From Ascarosepion bandense (Eukaryota; Mollusca; Cephalopoda; Sepiida; Sepiidae): DNA of 64,000 nucleotides. The notes beneath the pieces were generated by a model. That model saw only the letters and a program-made list of their open reading frames with translations, was not told the DNA's origin and made no database searches. The DNA lies in NCBI GenBank assembly GCA_037127315.1, contig JBBBDQ010000445.1, positions 697,001 to 761,000 on the forward strand, read 5' to 3'. The position numbers and the translations under genes are program-made. Shown piece by piece: positions 48,744 to 58,952 of the stretch. Positions within the stretch are counted from its first letter, which is position 1; every line of letters begins with the position of its first letter.

Positions 48744-49657
48744 TATATATTCTTTAATTCCTTTTGTTCTGCGAAAATAATACACCATAAGTAGTCCCCC
48801 TAGAAATATACGTACAGGATGCGCTCCTAACAAAAAATTCCCTTCGATTTTATTTTATTTTAACTCTTATGATTTTACTTTCCAATTTCATTTTTAGGTT
48901 TCGTTATAAACCAAATTAAAATTATACATTTAATAAATTAAAAAATTACATCCCAAATTTATAATTTATAACGACCTTAAGTAACACGAGAACCAAAAAT
49001 AAAAATCCAAATCTAGAAACGGTCAGGTCATGCACCTGCTGATGATTGCATCTATAGACGTAGGAATAATAAAATAACGATAACACATAGTGTAATTTTA
49101 TTAAAATATCTATAAAAGTAATGTCCATAGAAACTACTTTACTTTACTGTGATTTTGAAAAAGAAAATGTTTTTATTTATTACTGAAAAATCATGGCTCC
49201 TGTGGCCATTGTAAACATTTTTATCAAGATTTTTAAAAAATAATAATTTTAAAAATAATTTCCTTCATTTGTAAATGAGTATTGATAGTTTCATTAAAAC
49301 CCGACAATTATTTGATTTTTGCGATAATTTTCAGATTAATGTGTTTGTCACGAAAAAAAAGTGTGTGATGCAATCATTACGTTTCCATTGTAAAACAGTC
49401 GTAACGTTTTTTTAGCCGCTAAGACAAATCAAAACAAAAGTTACAAATGTTAGAAGGGATTAAAACGCTTGCTCGGACCAATTCTCTCTTCTCTTCTCAA
49501 AGATGTTCTCCAGAATCTTGAAAGTTCTTCTCAAACAAAATGCCGGGTCCACAGTCTCTGATCAAAGGTACTAGTACAAACGATGGATAATGCAGTTCCG
49601 ATTGTTGGGCTGGTGACGAACATTAAGCTTCATATACTCGGCAGTTTTTCAGTGTGA
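48744..49657. other. AT-rich, no gene recognised
   Basis: Nothing coding. GTTAGAAGGGATTAAAA at about 49,450 recurs at about 54,749, a short shared word of unknown origin. Confidence 0.45.
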
Positions 49658-49669
49658 CCGCTACGATGA

Positions 49670-50171
49670 TTGGTTGGTTGGTTGTTTTGTTTTTGTGGCA
49701 TATCAACCTCGGAGGGTCATTTATTGCCAACAAAATTTTATTTATTTATTGCTGGTAATACCTTTTTCTTTCAACAATTTATTGTTGTTTTTATGTAAGT
49801 TTTGTGTCTAGTAATACTTTTTTCTTTTCGAATATCAAGATTCACTGGGATTTGTCTTTAAGAGCAGGGTCCCAAAGTCTTACCCTGTTATTTAACCCAT
49901 AACTGGAGGGAAGGGACGGATTAATACCTTTCCCAAGGATACCAGTACTTAAGTGAATGCAGGGTATTCAACTGGAATTCGAACTCGGCTCACCGATGTC
50001 TCTTTCCGAGCCGATATCCGTTGCACCACAACGCACATCCGTCACTAAACGCTTACAGCACCCGGTATTCCCAAGCAGTCACTCATCTAAGTACTGACCA
50101 GGCTCAACGTTGCTTAACTTCGGTGATCGAGCGAGAACCGGTGTATTCAACGTGATATGGCCGTAAGCCTT
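49670..50171 (-). mobile_element. 5S-headed composite SINE, copy 2, with TSD
   Basis: Flanked by a 12-bp direct repeat CCGCTACGATGA (49,658-49,669 and 50,172-50,183), proof of retroposition. Minus-strand order: 5S-like head 50,168-50,051; tRNA-like part with box A TGGTGCAACGG (50,028-50,018, an exact fit to TRGYNNARNNG) and box B GAGTTCGAATTCC (49,986-49,974); body with complement of TATTTAACCCATAACTGGAG and GGATTAATACC; tail with AATAAATAAATA and GATATGCCAC. The head therefore has two potential pol III promoters in series. The tail differs from SINE family A, so the two families use different 3' ends, presumably for different partner LINEs. Confidence 0.92.
50051..50168 (-). pseudogene. 5S rRNA-like head of SINE
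   Basis: 118 nt whose reverse complement reads GCTTACGGCCATATCACGTT, then ACACCGGTTCTCGCTCGATC, then ACCGAAGTTAAGCAACGTTG, AGCCTGGTCAGTACTTAGAT and ends GGGAATACCGGGTGCTGTAA GC. It is collinear with animal 5S rRNA over its full length and better preserved than the copy at 33,066-33,183. Being fused to SINE sequence and bounded by the SINE's target duplication, it is a promoter head rather than a ribosomal gene. Confidence 0.9.
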
Positions 50172-50183
50172 CCGCTACGATGA

Positions 50184-50744
50184 CGATACTTCTTAAAGTT
50201 CTTGGGCGACTATTAATTTAAAGTTAAAAAATCCGCAACAAATTCGGGTCGACGATTAAACTTTTCAAATCACAAATCACTTTGTCGGGAGCCACTCAAT
50301 CCGACTTCTTCACAAAACATCAGTTTCACATAATCATTTCATAATCTTCTTCTTCTTTCTTGTCCTTTCGTCGTCGACATCAGCAACAAATACAATCTGC
50401 AACAAAAGCCCCCGTCTAAAACAATAGGACCACACCCAAATGTAAGTAAAATATAAAATATATTTTACTTTCCTTTTTCATACAAAGACATTGTTGTGTT
50501 GCTTCGTTTTGGTATAATTAGAAGATAACACAAACTTGAATTAATGATGTTTATTTTTGGTATAAAACTTTAGGTTTTTGCATCAAGTTACAACCTTTAA
50601 ATTTTGTGTGGATACAGGAGCAGACTAGCTAAATTCTCTTCACTGTGGGATGCTAGTAGTAAACGAGCCTATCCCTTCTGGACTCTAGTGGCCAACTGAC
50701 TAGCGTCTTCCCCTTTTCAAATCTCCTACACAAAACTACTGTCC
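50184..50744. other. no gene recognised
   Basis: No motif-bearing frame. The right end carries ACTCCTAC-type short repeats. Confidence 0.4.
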
Positions 50745-50990
50745 TTAACTCCTACCTCTTACTCCTACTCTTACTCCTACTAATATATTTTTCCTAATAT
50801 ATTTTTCTCCTATACTTAATTTGTTATATTTGATCCATACGCCGAGGTATCGGAAGTGTTTGGTATTTACTAATTCTCCATTGTATATAGACATAATGAA
50901 AATGAGATATAACTTGCCTCCATAAAGCGCAGTGTGTTCTTTGATTATGGAATTGAATAAAGTGGATCCATTTCGGTTTTTAAATGTCAA
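50745..50990 (-). pseudogene. LINE RT fragment (palm/thumb junction)
   Basis: An open frame containing STLFNSIIKEHTALYGGK and then YNGELVNTKHFRYLGVWIKY followed by SIGEKYIRKN. The F-YLGVWI pattern preceded by a short 'NGE.V' strand is the usual segment after the YADD motif in RTE-like RTs. No catalytic motif is in the fragment. Confidence 0.55.
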
Positions 50991-51089
50991 ATGTTTCCTT
51001 GTAAATAATTGGCTATATTTGACGATTGACCATTAACATTTTAGACGTCGATGTGTGCGTGACATTTTTTAGCACGAAAACTGAAATTG

Positions 51090-51240
51090 GCGCATCGAGT
51101 TCAAATTTCATCCAAGTTTACTTTCGCACAAATAAAATTGGAAAGGCATGACTTCATATTTTCTCTCCCAGCTAAAGGTTAAATAGCAAAGCAGATTGTC
51201 GCTCGAGCCTTTGTTGACAACCAGTACCTTCATTCATGTT
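51090..51240 (+). mobile_element. SINE family A, decayed fragment
   Basis: TTCAAATTTCATCCAAG, AGGTTAAATAGCA, CAGATTG and GACAACCAGTACC keep the order of the family A body, with heavy divergence. Confidence 0.5.
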
Positions 51241-52380
51241 CGATAATTAACTTTTAAATAGAAGTTTTAAAAATGAAAAAGGTTTCTTGAAACTTTTATT
51301 TTAGTTTTAATTGAAAGCTAAATGATTAAATTTGCTATTTCCAGTAAGCGAAATACTTTAGTGTATTTCAAGCAGAAATTATATTGATTGGAATCTTAAA
51401 TTTTTCCCTTTTTTTAATCTTTCAATTTTTTGGTCATTTTTGAGCGATCGACACATTTGTAAACAAAAGTTAATTTTCGGTTTTAAAAATCTTGCAAGAA
51501 TAAAATATACACTCGGGGCACATTATTTTTTGAAAAATTAGCAAATTTAATGTTAAATTAATCTGATGTACACAAGTATAACTTATTTATAGCATGAAAT
51601 GTAGAATAAAACCATTTCTTAAACACAGAGTTAAATTTTTTAACCTTTCCAACGCATTTGAAATGTGTTGACAGATTGACTGATGATAAGTGTACGGAGA
51701 TCACAAGTGACATAATTGTACAATTTTTTCCCTGTATTAAGAAGAAACCGTGAAGCACATGACCTTTTAATGTACAGATAGAAATTACCATACAAAAATA
51801 ATTCAAATACACAAAAAAATAAATAAATAAATAAAATAAATAAAAATTATTCTCAAAATTCGAAGCCACAACGATTTGTATTGAACTTTACAATTTTCGA
51901 TAAGTAAATATAATCTTTACTTGTTAAGTTTATAAACTAACTACAACAAATCTTTGAAGTATTTTAAAAAATATATTTGAAATTCTATAAATTATTATAA
52001 TAAAACAATGAAAAGAATTCTTTTAAAATTTCATTATTAATCAAAAAAAATTTTTTTCTTCAGTCTATAATGTCCTTAGTATATATCATTTATTAAAGCA
52101 ATTAAAAGCTGATCAAATTATATAATGTCAGAATTTATTGCTTTTTTATTTTACTATTGAGAGCAGATTTTCGGAAATAAAGGCAAAATGCTTCGAAAAA
52201 AATAATAGATAATTTAAATTCCCCAATGAGTCCTGCGTTTAACTAATTGTTGTGACCAAGTGAATGGTTTAAGAAATAACGAAACATGTGTTATAGAAAT
52301 ATTGTATATTTAACAGTAAATACAACAAAAGAGTATTACACGATTAGTGCGTGTGTCGGTTGTCCAGTGTTCAATCAATT
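51241..52380. other. AT-rich, no gene recognised
   Basis: Long AT-rich stretch; open frames lack motifs. An (AAAT)n run lies at about 51,817-51,847. Confidence 0.45.
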
Positions 52381-52394
52381 CAACTGTTTCCCCA

Positions 52395-52800
52395 AAGCCT
52401 CCTCTACTAATAATCTTATAGTAGGCGGAAGAATCCAACATAGACTCTTTAGAGAGAGGACACCACAACACAAAGTATACAAAGAAAGAGAGAAAGAAAG
52501 GAACAAACAAAGATACAAAAACAAAGATACAAAGAAAGAAAGAAAGAAAGAAAAAGAAAGGAAGAAATAAATAAATAAAGAAAATATAGGGATAGAGAGA
52601 AGCCTTTCATATTTGCCTCACCAAGCTTGCATAATATTAATCGTTGATAGTGTAGCCCTTATAGCAGGTGGAAGAGTCGAACATAGACTCTTTAGAGAGA
52701 GGACACCACAAAGTATACAAAGAAAGAAAGAAAGAAAGACAGAAAATATAGGGATAGAGAGAAGCCTTTCATATCTGCCTCACCAAGTTTGCATCACAAT
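52395..52800. repeat. tandem duplication with (GAAA)n
   Basis: Two units share CATAGACTCTTTAGAGAGAG, GACACCACAA, AAGTATACAAAGAAAGA, TATAGGGATAGAGAGAAGCC and GCCTCACCAAG. The first unit is longer by an (AAAG)n expansion (52,485-52,580). Open frames rich in Lys/Glu across it are repeat artefacts. Confidence 0.88.
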
Positions 52801-53325
52801 AAAAATAACAAGGTTCACCAACCTTCTTCTTAACCATTGAATTGGACTTGTAGAAATCCTATTGTTCTAACATGTGACAAAAACTTCAAACACTGACCAG
52901 GACATAAGATTCTGACATACATCCGTTCTCCTTCTTCACTCGTGCTATTTTCCTTTGCCTCTTCTTCTCCATCCTCAACATTCGCGCAGTCAACAAAGCA
53001 GAAGACGACGACAACGACAACGACTATAAGATGTTTCAACTTACTCTTAAAACTAAAGTCCGATAAGTACAATTTCCTTTATTGCTTCGCCTTCCTTTTC
53101 ACTTTCTCGCCGGCCATAAAAACAGGAAAGGAACACAGACTTTATTAGTAACCTGTTAATATTTTTATATACACACACCCTGCTACTCACGACTACAAAC
53201 TCTGGATACATTTAACTCCTTACTATTATTTTTCATTGAACATTTAACTCTTATAAATTGATTAACGACGTCCATTTTCTCTTTTAGCATTTAACTTCGA
53301 CAAATTCATGTTATTTTTTTATTTT
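52801..53325. other. no gene recognised
   Basis: Contains a (GACAAC)-type short repeat near 53,003-53,025. Nothing else supported. Confidence 0.4.
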
Positions 53326-53620
53326 TTTAAATCATATCACTCTGAGCAAAGCTGTAACGCCACTGATGTGCAGGGGGCTACATAAGAGTAAAAAGATTAG
53401 AGGAGAGTGAAGAGAAACACGAACCAGTTAGAAAGGAGCAAGAGAAGGATGGGAATACAGGTGTGATGACAGTTGCAAAGGTGGAGAGAAAGGAAAGGAT
53501 ATACAGGGAGGTGTGGAAAGAACTAGGGTCAAGTAGTTAAGAGATGAGTATTGACATTGCATTTAAATTCCTGGAGGTTGTAGCCACCAGGAAAGCAAGA
53601 ATAAGAAAGCGAGTTCCACA
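53326..53620 (-). mobile_element. solo LINE 3' end
   Basis: Starts with poly-T (53,316-53,330 region), then ATCATATCACTCTGAGCAAA and GTGCAGGGGGCTACATAAGA, and continues to TAAATTCCTGGAGGTTGTAG CC, parallel to 42,598-42,880. It stops just inside the coding end. A 5'-truncated insertion of the 43-kb LINE family. Confidence 0.85.
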
Positions 53621-53639
53621 GTAATTGGTACTTGCGTCG

Positions 53640-53835
53640 CTAAGTTCTTTGGATCTTGCAAATCGCTTCCATTGGACAGAAAATCAATTTAACATCTACT
53701 CGCGAGATCCGGTTCCGGCTTTTTCTGTAAGCACGATGTCAATCCTTTTTTCTAAGCGACAAAACAAGCATTTCACACGTCATTGTTAATTTTTACGAAA
53801 GTGAAGAAGAAAGTTGATTTTAATTCTTAATTACC
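53640..53835. repeat. dispersed repeat R1, copy 2
   Basis: Counterpart of 48,190-48,395 (TAACATCTACT, ATCCGGTT, GTCAATCCTTTTT, CACACGTC). It abuts the LINE tail. Confidence 0.75.
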
Positions 53836-53937
53836 TATCCACGACAAGATAAACTGTCCATCTAGATGTGTAGATGTCCGAATCCAATCGTTGTGCGGGT
53901 TGTGTGGCGAAGGAAAACATAGACTAATATAAACTGC

Positions 53938-54120
53938 GTGGTCATCAGTAAAAAGAGAAGACCAAAATGCCAAGTCAAACAAGTACAGGAACTGAGAAGT
54001 GTTCGAACAAAGGACGGAAAGTGTGACACTGAGATCCGATGGCGCATTGCCAGGGCCAAGAACGCATTCCAAAAATCTAAAAAGAATATTGAGAGACAGG
54101 AAAACAATTGTTGGAACCAA
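53938..54120 (+). pseudogene. LINE RT thumb fragment
   Basis: Reads ELRSVRTKDGKCDTEIRWRI then ARAKNAFQKSKKN. The pattern DG-C--EI-RRIA-AK-AF-K-K is typical of the region after the RT palm in RTE/L2-like LINEs. Only this segment is left. Confidence 0.6.
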
Positions 54121-54189
54121 GCAATGGATTTCTATACAAATGATTCACTTCATGTCAGCTGAGAATGTTAGCAACGAGTCACTTTTTTA

Positions 54190-54475
54190 AAAAATTTTTT
54201 TAATCATATCACCCCGAGCAAGGCGGTAACGCCACTGATGTGCAGGGGGCTACATAAGAGTAAAAAGATAGAGGAGAGTGAAGAGAAACACGAACCAGTT
54301 AGAAAGGAGCAAGAGAAGGATGGGAATACAGGTGTGATGGCAGTTGCAAAGGTGGAGAGAAAAGAAAGGATATACAGGGCGGTGTGGAAAGAACTAGGGT
54401 CAAATAGTTAAGAGATGAGTATTGACCTTGCATTTAAATTCCTGGAGGTTGGAGCCGTCAGGAAAGCAAGTCAAA
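54190..54475 (-). mobile_element. solo LINE 3' end
   Basis: Poly-T then ATCATATCACCCCGAGCAAG and GTGCAGGGGGCTACATAAGA through TAAATTCCTGGAGGTTGGAG. About 280 bp, very similar to 53,326-53,620; both truncate near the same point. Confidence 0.85.
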
Positions 54476-54884
54476 GAAATTTCTGCTAAAAAAAGAAAAC
54501 CAATCTACTTTAAACATACAAACGAAATACTTTAATTCTTCAACATTCCAACATCCAACCTCCCACCTTCTAATGGTTCTAATAAATCCTAAATTGTAGG
54601 GAGTTCGTTTATGTTTGACACAAGGCCAATTTAATAAACATTCAACCATCTCCCTACTAGTTGAATATTATATGTTCCATAGTAAACTCTCGTAAAGATT
54701 TGGTTACCAGCTAACTAACATCGAAACAAGATTTTTCCCAAAATTTCGAACGTGTTAGAAGGGATTAAAAAAATTTTAAAAATGCTTTGCTCTCAATAAT
54801 AACATAAACAATTTGACGGAAAAAAATCGTTTTTATTAAGTTTGGGACCCTTATTATTCACACTATGTTATTTTTTCAGCAATT

Positions 54885-54968
54885 TAGTGGAGATACCTCG
54901 ATAAATAGCAGGACAGACTGGATCCTATTGCCTTGGGTGGCAACCAGTCTAGGGAAAGGATAACCATG
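54885..54968 (+). mobile_element. SINE family A, fragment
   Basis: AAATAGCAGGACAGACTGGA, TATTGCCTTGG and GGCAACCAGTCTA match the central body of family A. Confidence 0.7.
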
Positions 54969-55350
54969 GCTTGAAAATCTCTAGCCATTAACGTTACGTA
55001 CACCTTATTCGTACGTATTATAATCGGCTGTACAGTTGTTCAGAACAAGCTTTGTAATCTTGTCCGGATTAAAAGTAGTGTCATCCAGAAAATCGATGGT
55101 TTATCTGTCATTTAAAGATGGAGAAAAATTGGTTTTGTGTCCAACTTTTGTCAAAAAAAAATTAACTTTACTTCATCTTAGGCATAACTGTATCCATGGT
55201 AATGTCACTATGATTATGACAATGTTAATAAACCTGATTGATGCCATGGAAACATGACGTAAATAATAAAGAAAATTATAATAGATAATGGAATGCATCT
55301 GTGTTCGAATGCAGGTGCTTGACTTCAAAATACTTCATCATTATTATTAT
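54969..55350. other. no gene recognised
   Basis: No motif-bearing frame or known repeat. Confidence 0.4.
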
Positions 55351-55690
55351 TAGGCTATTCGGAAAATAATCCAATTTTAGAATAAACCTATTAATTGTGT
55401 TAATATCATAACAGTTGTATGAAAAGTATTACTCATTCGTAATGATTTAAAGTGACCTCTTTGTTAATTTTATATCAATCTCTTTCAGAATCTTGTTCTC
55501 AAATACGCGATACACTCTGTGAATAGACTGACAAATTATATTAGGTTATTCGGAAAATAAGGTCCGAGTTTAGAATAAACCTATTAATTGTGTTCTAATA
55601 TATTATAACAGTTGTATTAAAATGTATTACTCATTCGTGATGATTTAAAGTGACCTCTTTGTTAATTTTATATATCAACCTCTTTCAGAA
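55351..55690. repeat. ~190-bp duplication with mariner-like end motif
   Basis: Two units (55,351-55,495 and 55,543-55,690) share TATTCGGAAAATAA, TTTAGAATAAACCTATTAAT, TAACAGTTGTAT, GTATTACTCATTCGT and GATTTAAAGTGACCTCTTTG. Each begins TTAGG(C/T)TATTCGGAAA, which looks like a mariner terminal repeat. The mariner N-terminal fragment 800 bp downstream may be connected. Confidence 0.8.
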
Positions 55691-56017
55691 TTTAACTTAA
55701 AAAACATTTAAATGCTCTCACCTTGAACATTAAGAAAAAGTACTTTTACTTTTTTGTATGAGTTGCAAGCTTTGGCATAATTCTTTTCAAACTGCTACCA
55801 ACATTAACAGAACAGCGGATGAAGGATCCATTTGTGATCGGACACAGGGCCGTGCTTAGGGTCCCCACTAACCCCGCAAGGGGGAGGCTAATTCCCTAGG
55901 GGCCGCAAGATCTATTGTAATGAAAAAAATTAACAAAATAATAAGCAAAATAATTATTCGGATTAACTGGAAAATTATTATCATACCTGTATTTTGAAAT
56001 AGACGTCTATCAACCCG

Positions 56018-56022
<5 letters not shown>

Positions 56023-56058
<36 letters not shown>

Positions 56059-56060
56059 TT
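56023..56060. repeat. (CT)n(AT)n microsatellite
   Basis: Pure CT then AT run directly before the poly-T of a LINE tail. Confidence 0.95.
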
Positions 56061-56250
56061 TAATCATATCACCCCAAGCAAGGTGATAACGCCACTGATG
56101 CGCAGGGGGCTATGTAAGAGTGAAAAGATTGGAAAAGAGAAGGCCGGAAACCACATCCTAACCAGGAAACAAGGGATGAGCCTCGTCACCTGTTCAATAG
56201 ACGTGGGTGGAGTAATCTTTGATAGAAGCCTTCCGGTCCAGAAGAGGCCG
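56058..56250 (-). mobile_element. solo LINE 3' end, variant
   Basis: TAATCATATCACCCCAAGCA, GATGCGCAGGGGGCTATGTA, then AGCCGGAAACCACATCC-type text and CAATAGACGTGGGTGGAGT, the same second part as the ~150-bp units at 60.1-60.5 kb. A subfamily distinct from the 43-kb copy. Confidence 0.8.
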
Positions 56251-56437
56251 CAAATCATTTGTAATCAAAAAAATTAACTTGAGAGAGAAATAGATTATAG
56301 ATATCTGTTTCAGTATATATGAAAGTACCTAAAAGTTGTGAAAACTTTCGGAATGTACGGCTTCAAAACTCCAATTTTTGGTTTTAAGCACCATTTATTG
56401 TGGGTTCAGTATGTTCGGGGTGGGGCGAAAGTTGCAT

Positions 56438-56610
56438 TTTGCGGGTAAAGAGTCCACAAGGCGCATTCTGCGGGTGGTGGGTGATGTTGCTAATCACGGC
56501 ACTGATCGGACAGTACGGCGCTGGTTTCTGAAGTGCCGCAGCGGGGATACAAGTCTTGAGGGTCAGCGTGGTAGAGGATGTGCCTACAATCAACAATAAT
56601 GATCACTGAA
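56438..56610 (+). pseudogene. mariner transposase N-terminal fragment
   Basis: Reads GTDRTVRRWFLKCRSGDTSL then EGQRGRG, ending in codons for PTINNND-type text in another frame. The pattern TVRRWF-K-RSGD-SLE---R-GRP is the second helix-turn-helix and linker of mariner transposases. The catalytic domain does not follow. Confidence 0.75.
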
Positions 56611-56811
56611 AATAATAATAAAGAAAAACCTGAAACTTTACTGACACTAAAATATAAAACCGCCCGTGTCCTGAGACGTATCGTGAGGACATAGTCTCCG
56701 ATTTCCATCTTAAAGTCCTTGAAACAATTTTTAATCAAGTCCTGGCAGCCTTCACTCTCCAAACAGAAGAAACGTCTGTTCGACAATTTATTCATCACGC
56801 TCTGTAATTTT

Positions 56812-56885
56812 TATATAATCGTTTCATCCCAAGAAAGGAAGCCACAGGTGCGCAGAGAGCTACATAAAAGCAGTGCGAAGAGAAA
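56812..56885 (-). mobile_element. decayed LINE 3' end
   Basis: TATAATCGTTTCATCCCAAG, AGGTGCGCAGAGAGCTACAT and AAAAGCAG keep the spacing of the other tails, with many changes. About 70 bp. Confidence 0.6.
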
Positions 56886-56959
56886 CAGCCGTCATTTAAT
56901 ATCAGCAAGCAGCAAGAGGCTACGTGGAGGCCCAAAACGACGTTTCAATGATTAGTGAA

Positions 56960-57740
56960 AAAGATCCCTGACACAGGTCAACATCGACCCTGAGACCTGG
57001 GAAAATATTACTGCAAATCGGCCTTCCTGGCTGTTGTAGTACCGAGGTGGATACGACACACAGAAAAAGTGTACTGCGGTCTTATTCAGCACAATACCCG
57101 GTGCTAAACGGATATACACAGAACAGTACAATAGTTGACGAACAAAACAGAACTTACAATACAGAAAGGAGGGATTTAGATCGCAATAGCCGCCGAAGTA
57201 ATTAGTCCGAATATTACTCGAATGTACTTGCGTTCAAATAAATATAACACTCGAATATTATGCTTCGAATGATACTATTCTTTATTTAAATAGACCGTTT
57301 CAAGCCATAGGCAATTCCATTACTGAGAGTGCTGCAGGGGTGTCAGTTACTCTACAACACTGGCGTAGGAACATCCAAGAGGAACAGAGGCTTTCGAGTC
57401 AACGGTCAACATGAAGAGGAACAGCAGCATGCTGTCAAGAAAACCGGACTCTCCCAGCCGCGTCTACCACCCACACTGCTCTGTGACTTTTCAGGGGTAG
57501 GCTGGGTGCTCACAGCCATCTCCGTCACCGCTAGCAGAGGGGAGAAAAGGAATAAGGAGGGAAAATGACGATCTCGACGATCGATTGCAAGCGGGTGCCG
57601 ACAACGGTTGGTTGCTCGCTATGTGCGGCGTTTCATAAACGAGAAACAGTTATACTGAGTATAATAGTGAGCTTGGAGTCAACCGTAGTTCTCATATTTT
57701 TCAGAGTCCGACAGAAGGATATGAAAAAGAATAAGCAAAG
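56960..57740. other. GC-richer block, origin unknown
   Basis: Noticeably richer in GC and CpG than its surroundings, with CCGAATATTACTCGAATG-like short repeats at 57,210-57,265. Open frames are short and motif-free. An LTR or a conserved exon are possibilities that I cannot support. Confidence 0.35.
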
Positions 57741-57806
57741 TGTATAAAGTAAAATAAAATAGACACAATATGTATAAATTATTTAATCAAGCATGATTAA
57801 ATGGAG

Positions 57807-57844
<38 letters not shown>

Positions 57845-57990
57845 TCATCCACATAGAAGCCTGTTTCGCTGTATCACAGCTCATCAGTGTGGCTAGACAC
57901 ATCCTCTTGCTTCTGGCCGAGATCGAAATTCGACCGATTTGGTGTCAGTCGGAGTCGCTATCCCCTAAGCCATAGACACATGGAATCAGG
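57845..57990 (-). mobile_element. tRNA-headed SINE with hammerhead-like block, copy 3
   Basis: Minus strand: box A TGGCTTAGGGG, B-like GGTCGAATTTC, then TCGGCCAGAAGCAAGAGGAT, then the hammerhead-like block (57,898-57,864), then ATGTGGATGACTAA and a (TA)n tail (57,842-57,811). It matches the plus-strand copy at 35,826-35,975 in order and wording. Confidence 0.8.
57864..57898 (-). ncRNA. hammerhead-ribozyme-like core (best copy)
   Basis: Minus strand: GUC, UAGCCACA, CUGAUGA, stem II GCUG-UGAUA-CAGC with four Watson-Crick pairs, GAAA, C. The C after GAAA pairs with the G of GUC and the next A with the U before it, giving a two-pair stem III. All invariant core bases are present. Stem I is very short, so activity as a monomer is doubtful; a dimeric fold, as known for other weak hammerheads in repeats, is possible. 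Confidence 0.55.
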
Positions 57991-58020
57991 GAAAGAAAAT
58001 TTTAACGTGTTGTATATAAG

Positions 58021-58325
58021 CAGTGGTGCATTGGATATCGGCTCGGAAAGAGAAATCGGGAAGCCGAGTTCGAATTTCAGTCGTATTCCTTGCATTCACT
58101 TACGAGCAAATACCCTTGGGAAAGGTATTAATCCATCTCTTCCCTCCAGTTATGGGTTAAATAACAGGACAGATTGAGTTCTATTGCCTTGGTCGGCAAC
58201 AAGTCTACCACAGAAAGCAATGGTAACCTACTGCGGGATAATCTTCTGCCCAGTCAGTCATGTCTCTTTTGAGACATGATCGCCCAAGCGTGTTTCACGT
58301 ATGGCACTTAACTGACTGATATAAG
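58021..58325 (+). mobile_element. SINE family A, near full length
   Basis: tRNA-like head with A-like TGGTGCATTGG (58,024) and B-like GAGTTCGAATTTC (58,066), body with GGGAAAGGTATTAATCC and TTATGGGTTAAATAACAGGA, then CTACTGCGGGATAATCTTCT, ending in the hairpin ATGTCTCTTTTGAGACAT and TATGGCACTTAACTGACTGA. Head and body are the same as in the 5S-headed SINEs, up to the AAATAAC block. Confidence 0.88.
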
Positions 58326-58378
58326 CAGTGTATACACACGCCATTTACCGAAAGAACTCAATTCATTTCTGAAGAGTA

Positions 58379-58382
<4 letters not shown>

Positions 58383-58414
<32 letters not shown>
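58383..58414. repeat. (GT)n microsatellite
   Basis: Pure GT repeat. Confidence 0.95.
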
Positions 58415-58419
<5 letters not shown>

Positions 58420-58952
58420 AAAAAGAAGTTGTAAATACAACTGGAGTCTATAAAAATATTTATTTAGAGCAATTTTAGCGGTTTCGCAGTTCTATGATTT
58501 TCAAAAGTTAAATTGAGATGGAGAGACGTATGGTTAGGACACGATCTATTTGGCATTTTGTTGGAGAATTCTTTACGTTTTATGGAAAAAAAGGTGGTCC
58601 CGCTTGCAATCTGATTGGTTGATTATAATCACGTGATCAGCATCGTAAATTTTGCACCAAATTTTGTTGTTAGAATTCATAGTTCAGTAAGCGTGGCTGA
58701 TGACAGTAAAGTGTTAAGTAGTACAAGTGTTGGGGACAGAACTTTGTTGAAATCCCCAAAGATTAAATATACATAAATTAAATTTGTGTCTGTCTGTTCA
58801 TCTGTGTCTTTAGGGCGGGGCAGAGCAACTTGCTTATTTGAATTTGGCGCCCTGAAGCGATGGTTGCTCCGAGGATGGTGGGGAGGGGCTTACTCGAGAG
58901 CGTGGGATTTAAAGTTTGTTTCTGTTTACTTTACAGGAACTTCAGTGCACAT

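Noticed and set aside
50051..50168. Functional 5S rRNA gene
   Set aside because: It is fused to SINE sequence and enclosed by the SINE's target-site duplication, with base changes and no tandem 5S cluster.
52286..52570. Lys/Glu-rich protein
   Set aside because: Comes from an (AAAG)n expansion inside a tandem duplication.
56490..56798. Possible host exon on the minus strand (contains FFCLESEGCQDLIKNCF)
   Set aside because: It looks protein-like for about 45 residues, but I recognise no family and no splice context, and it overlaps a mariner fragment on the other strand.
57329..57568. 79-residue open frame in the GC-richer block
   Set aside because: No motif, no codon signal that I can judge, no neighbour to support it.
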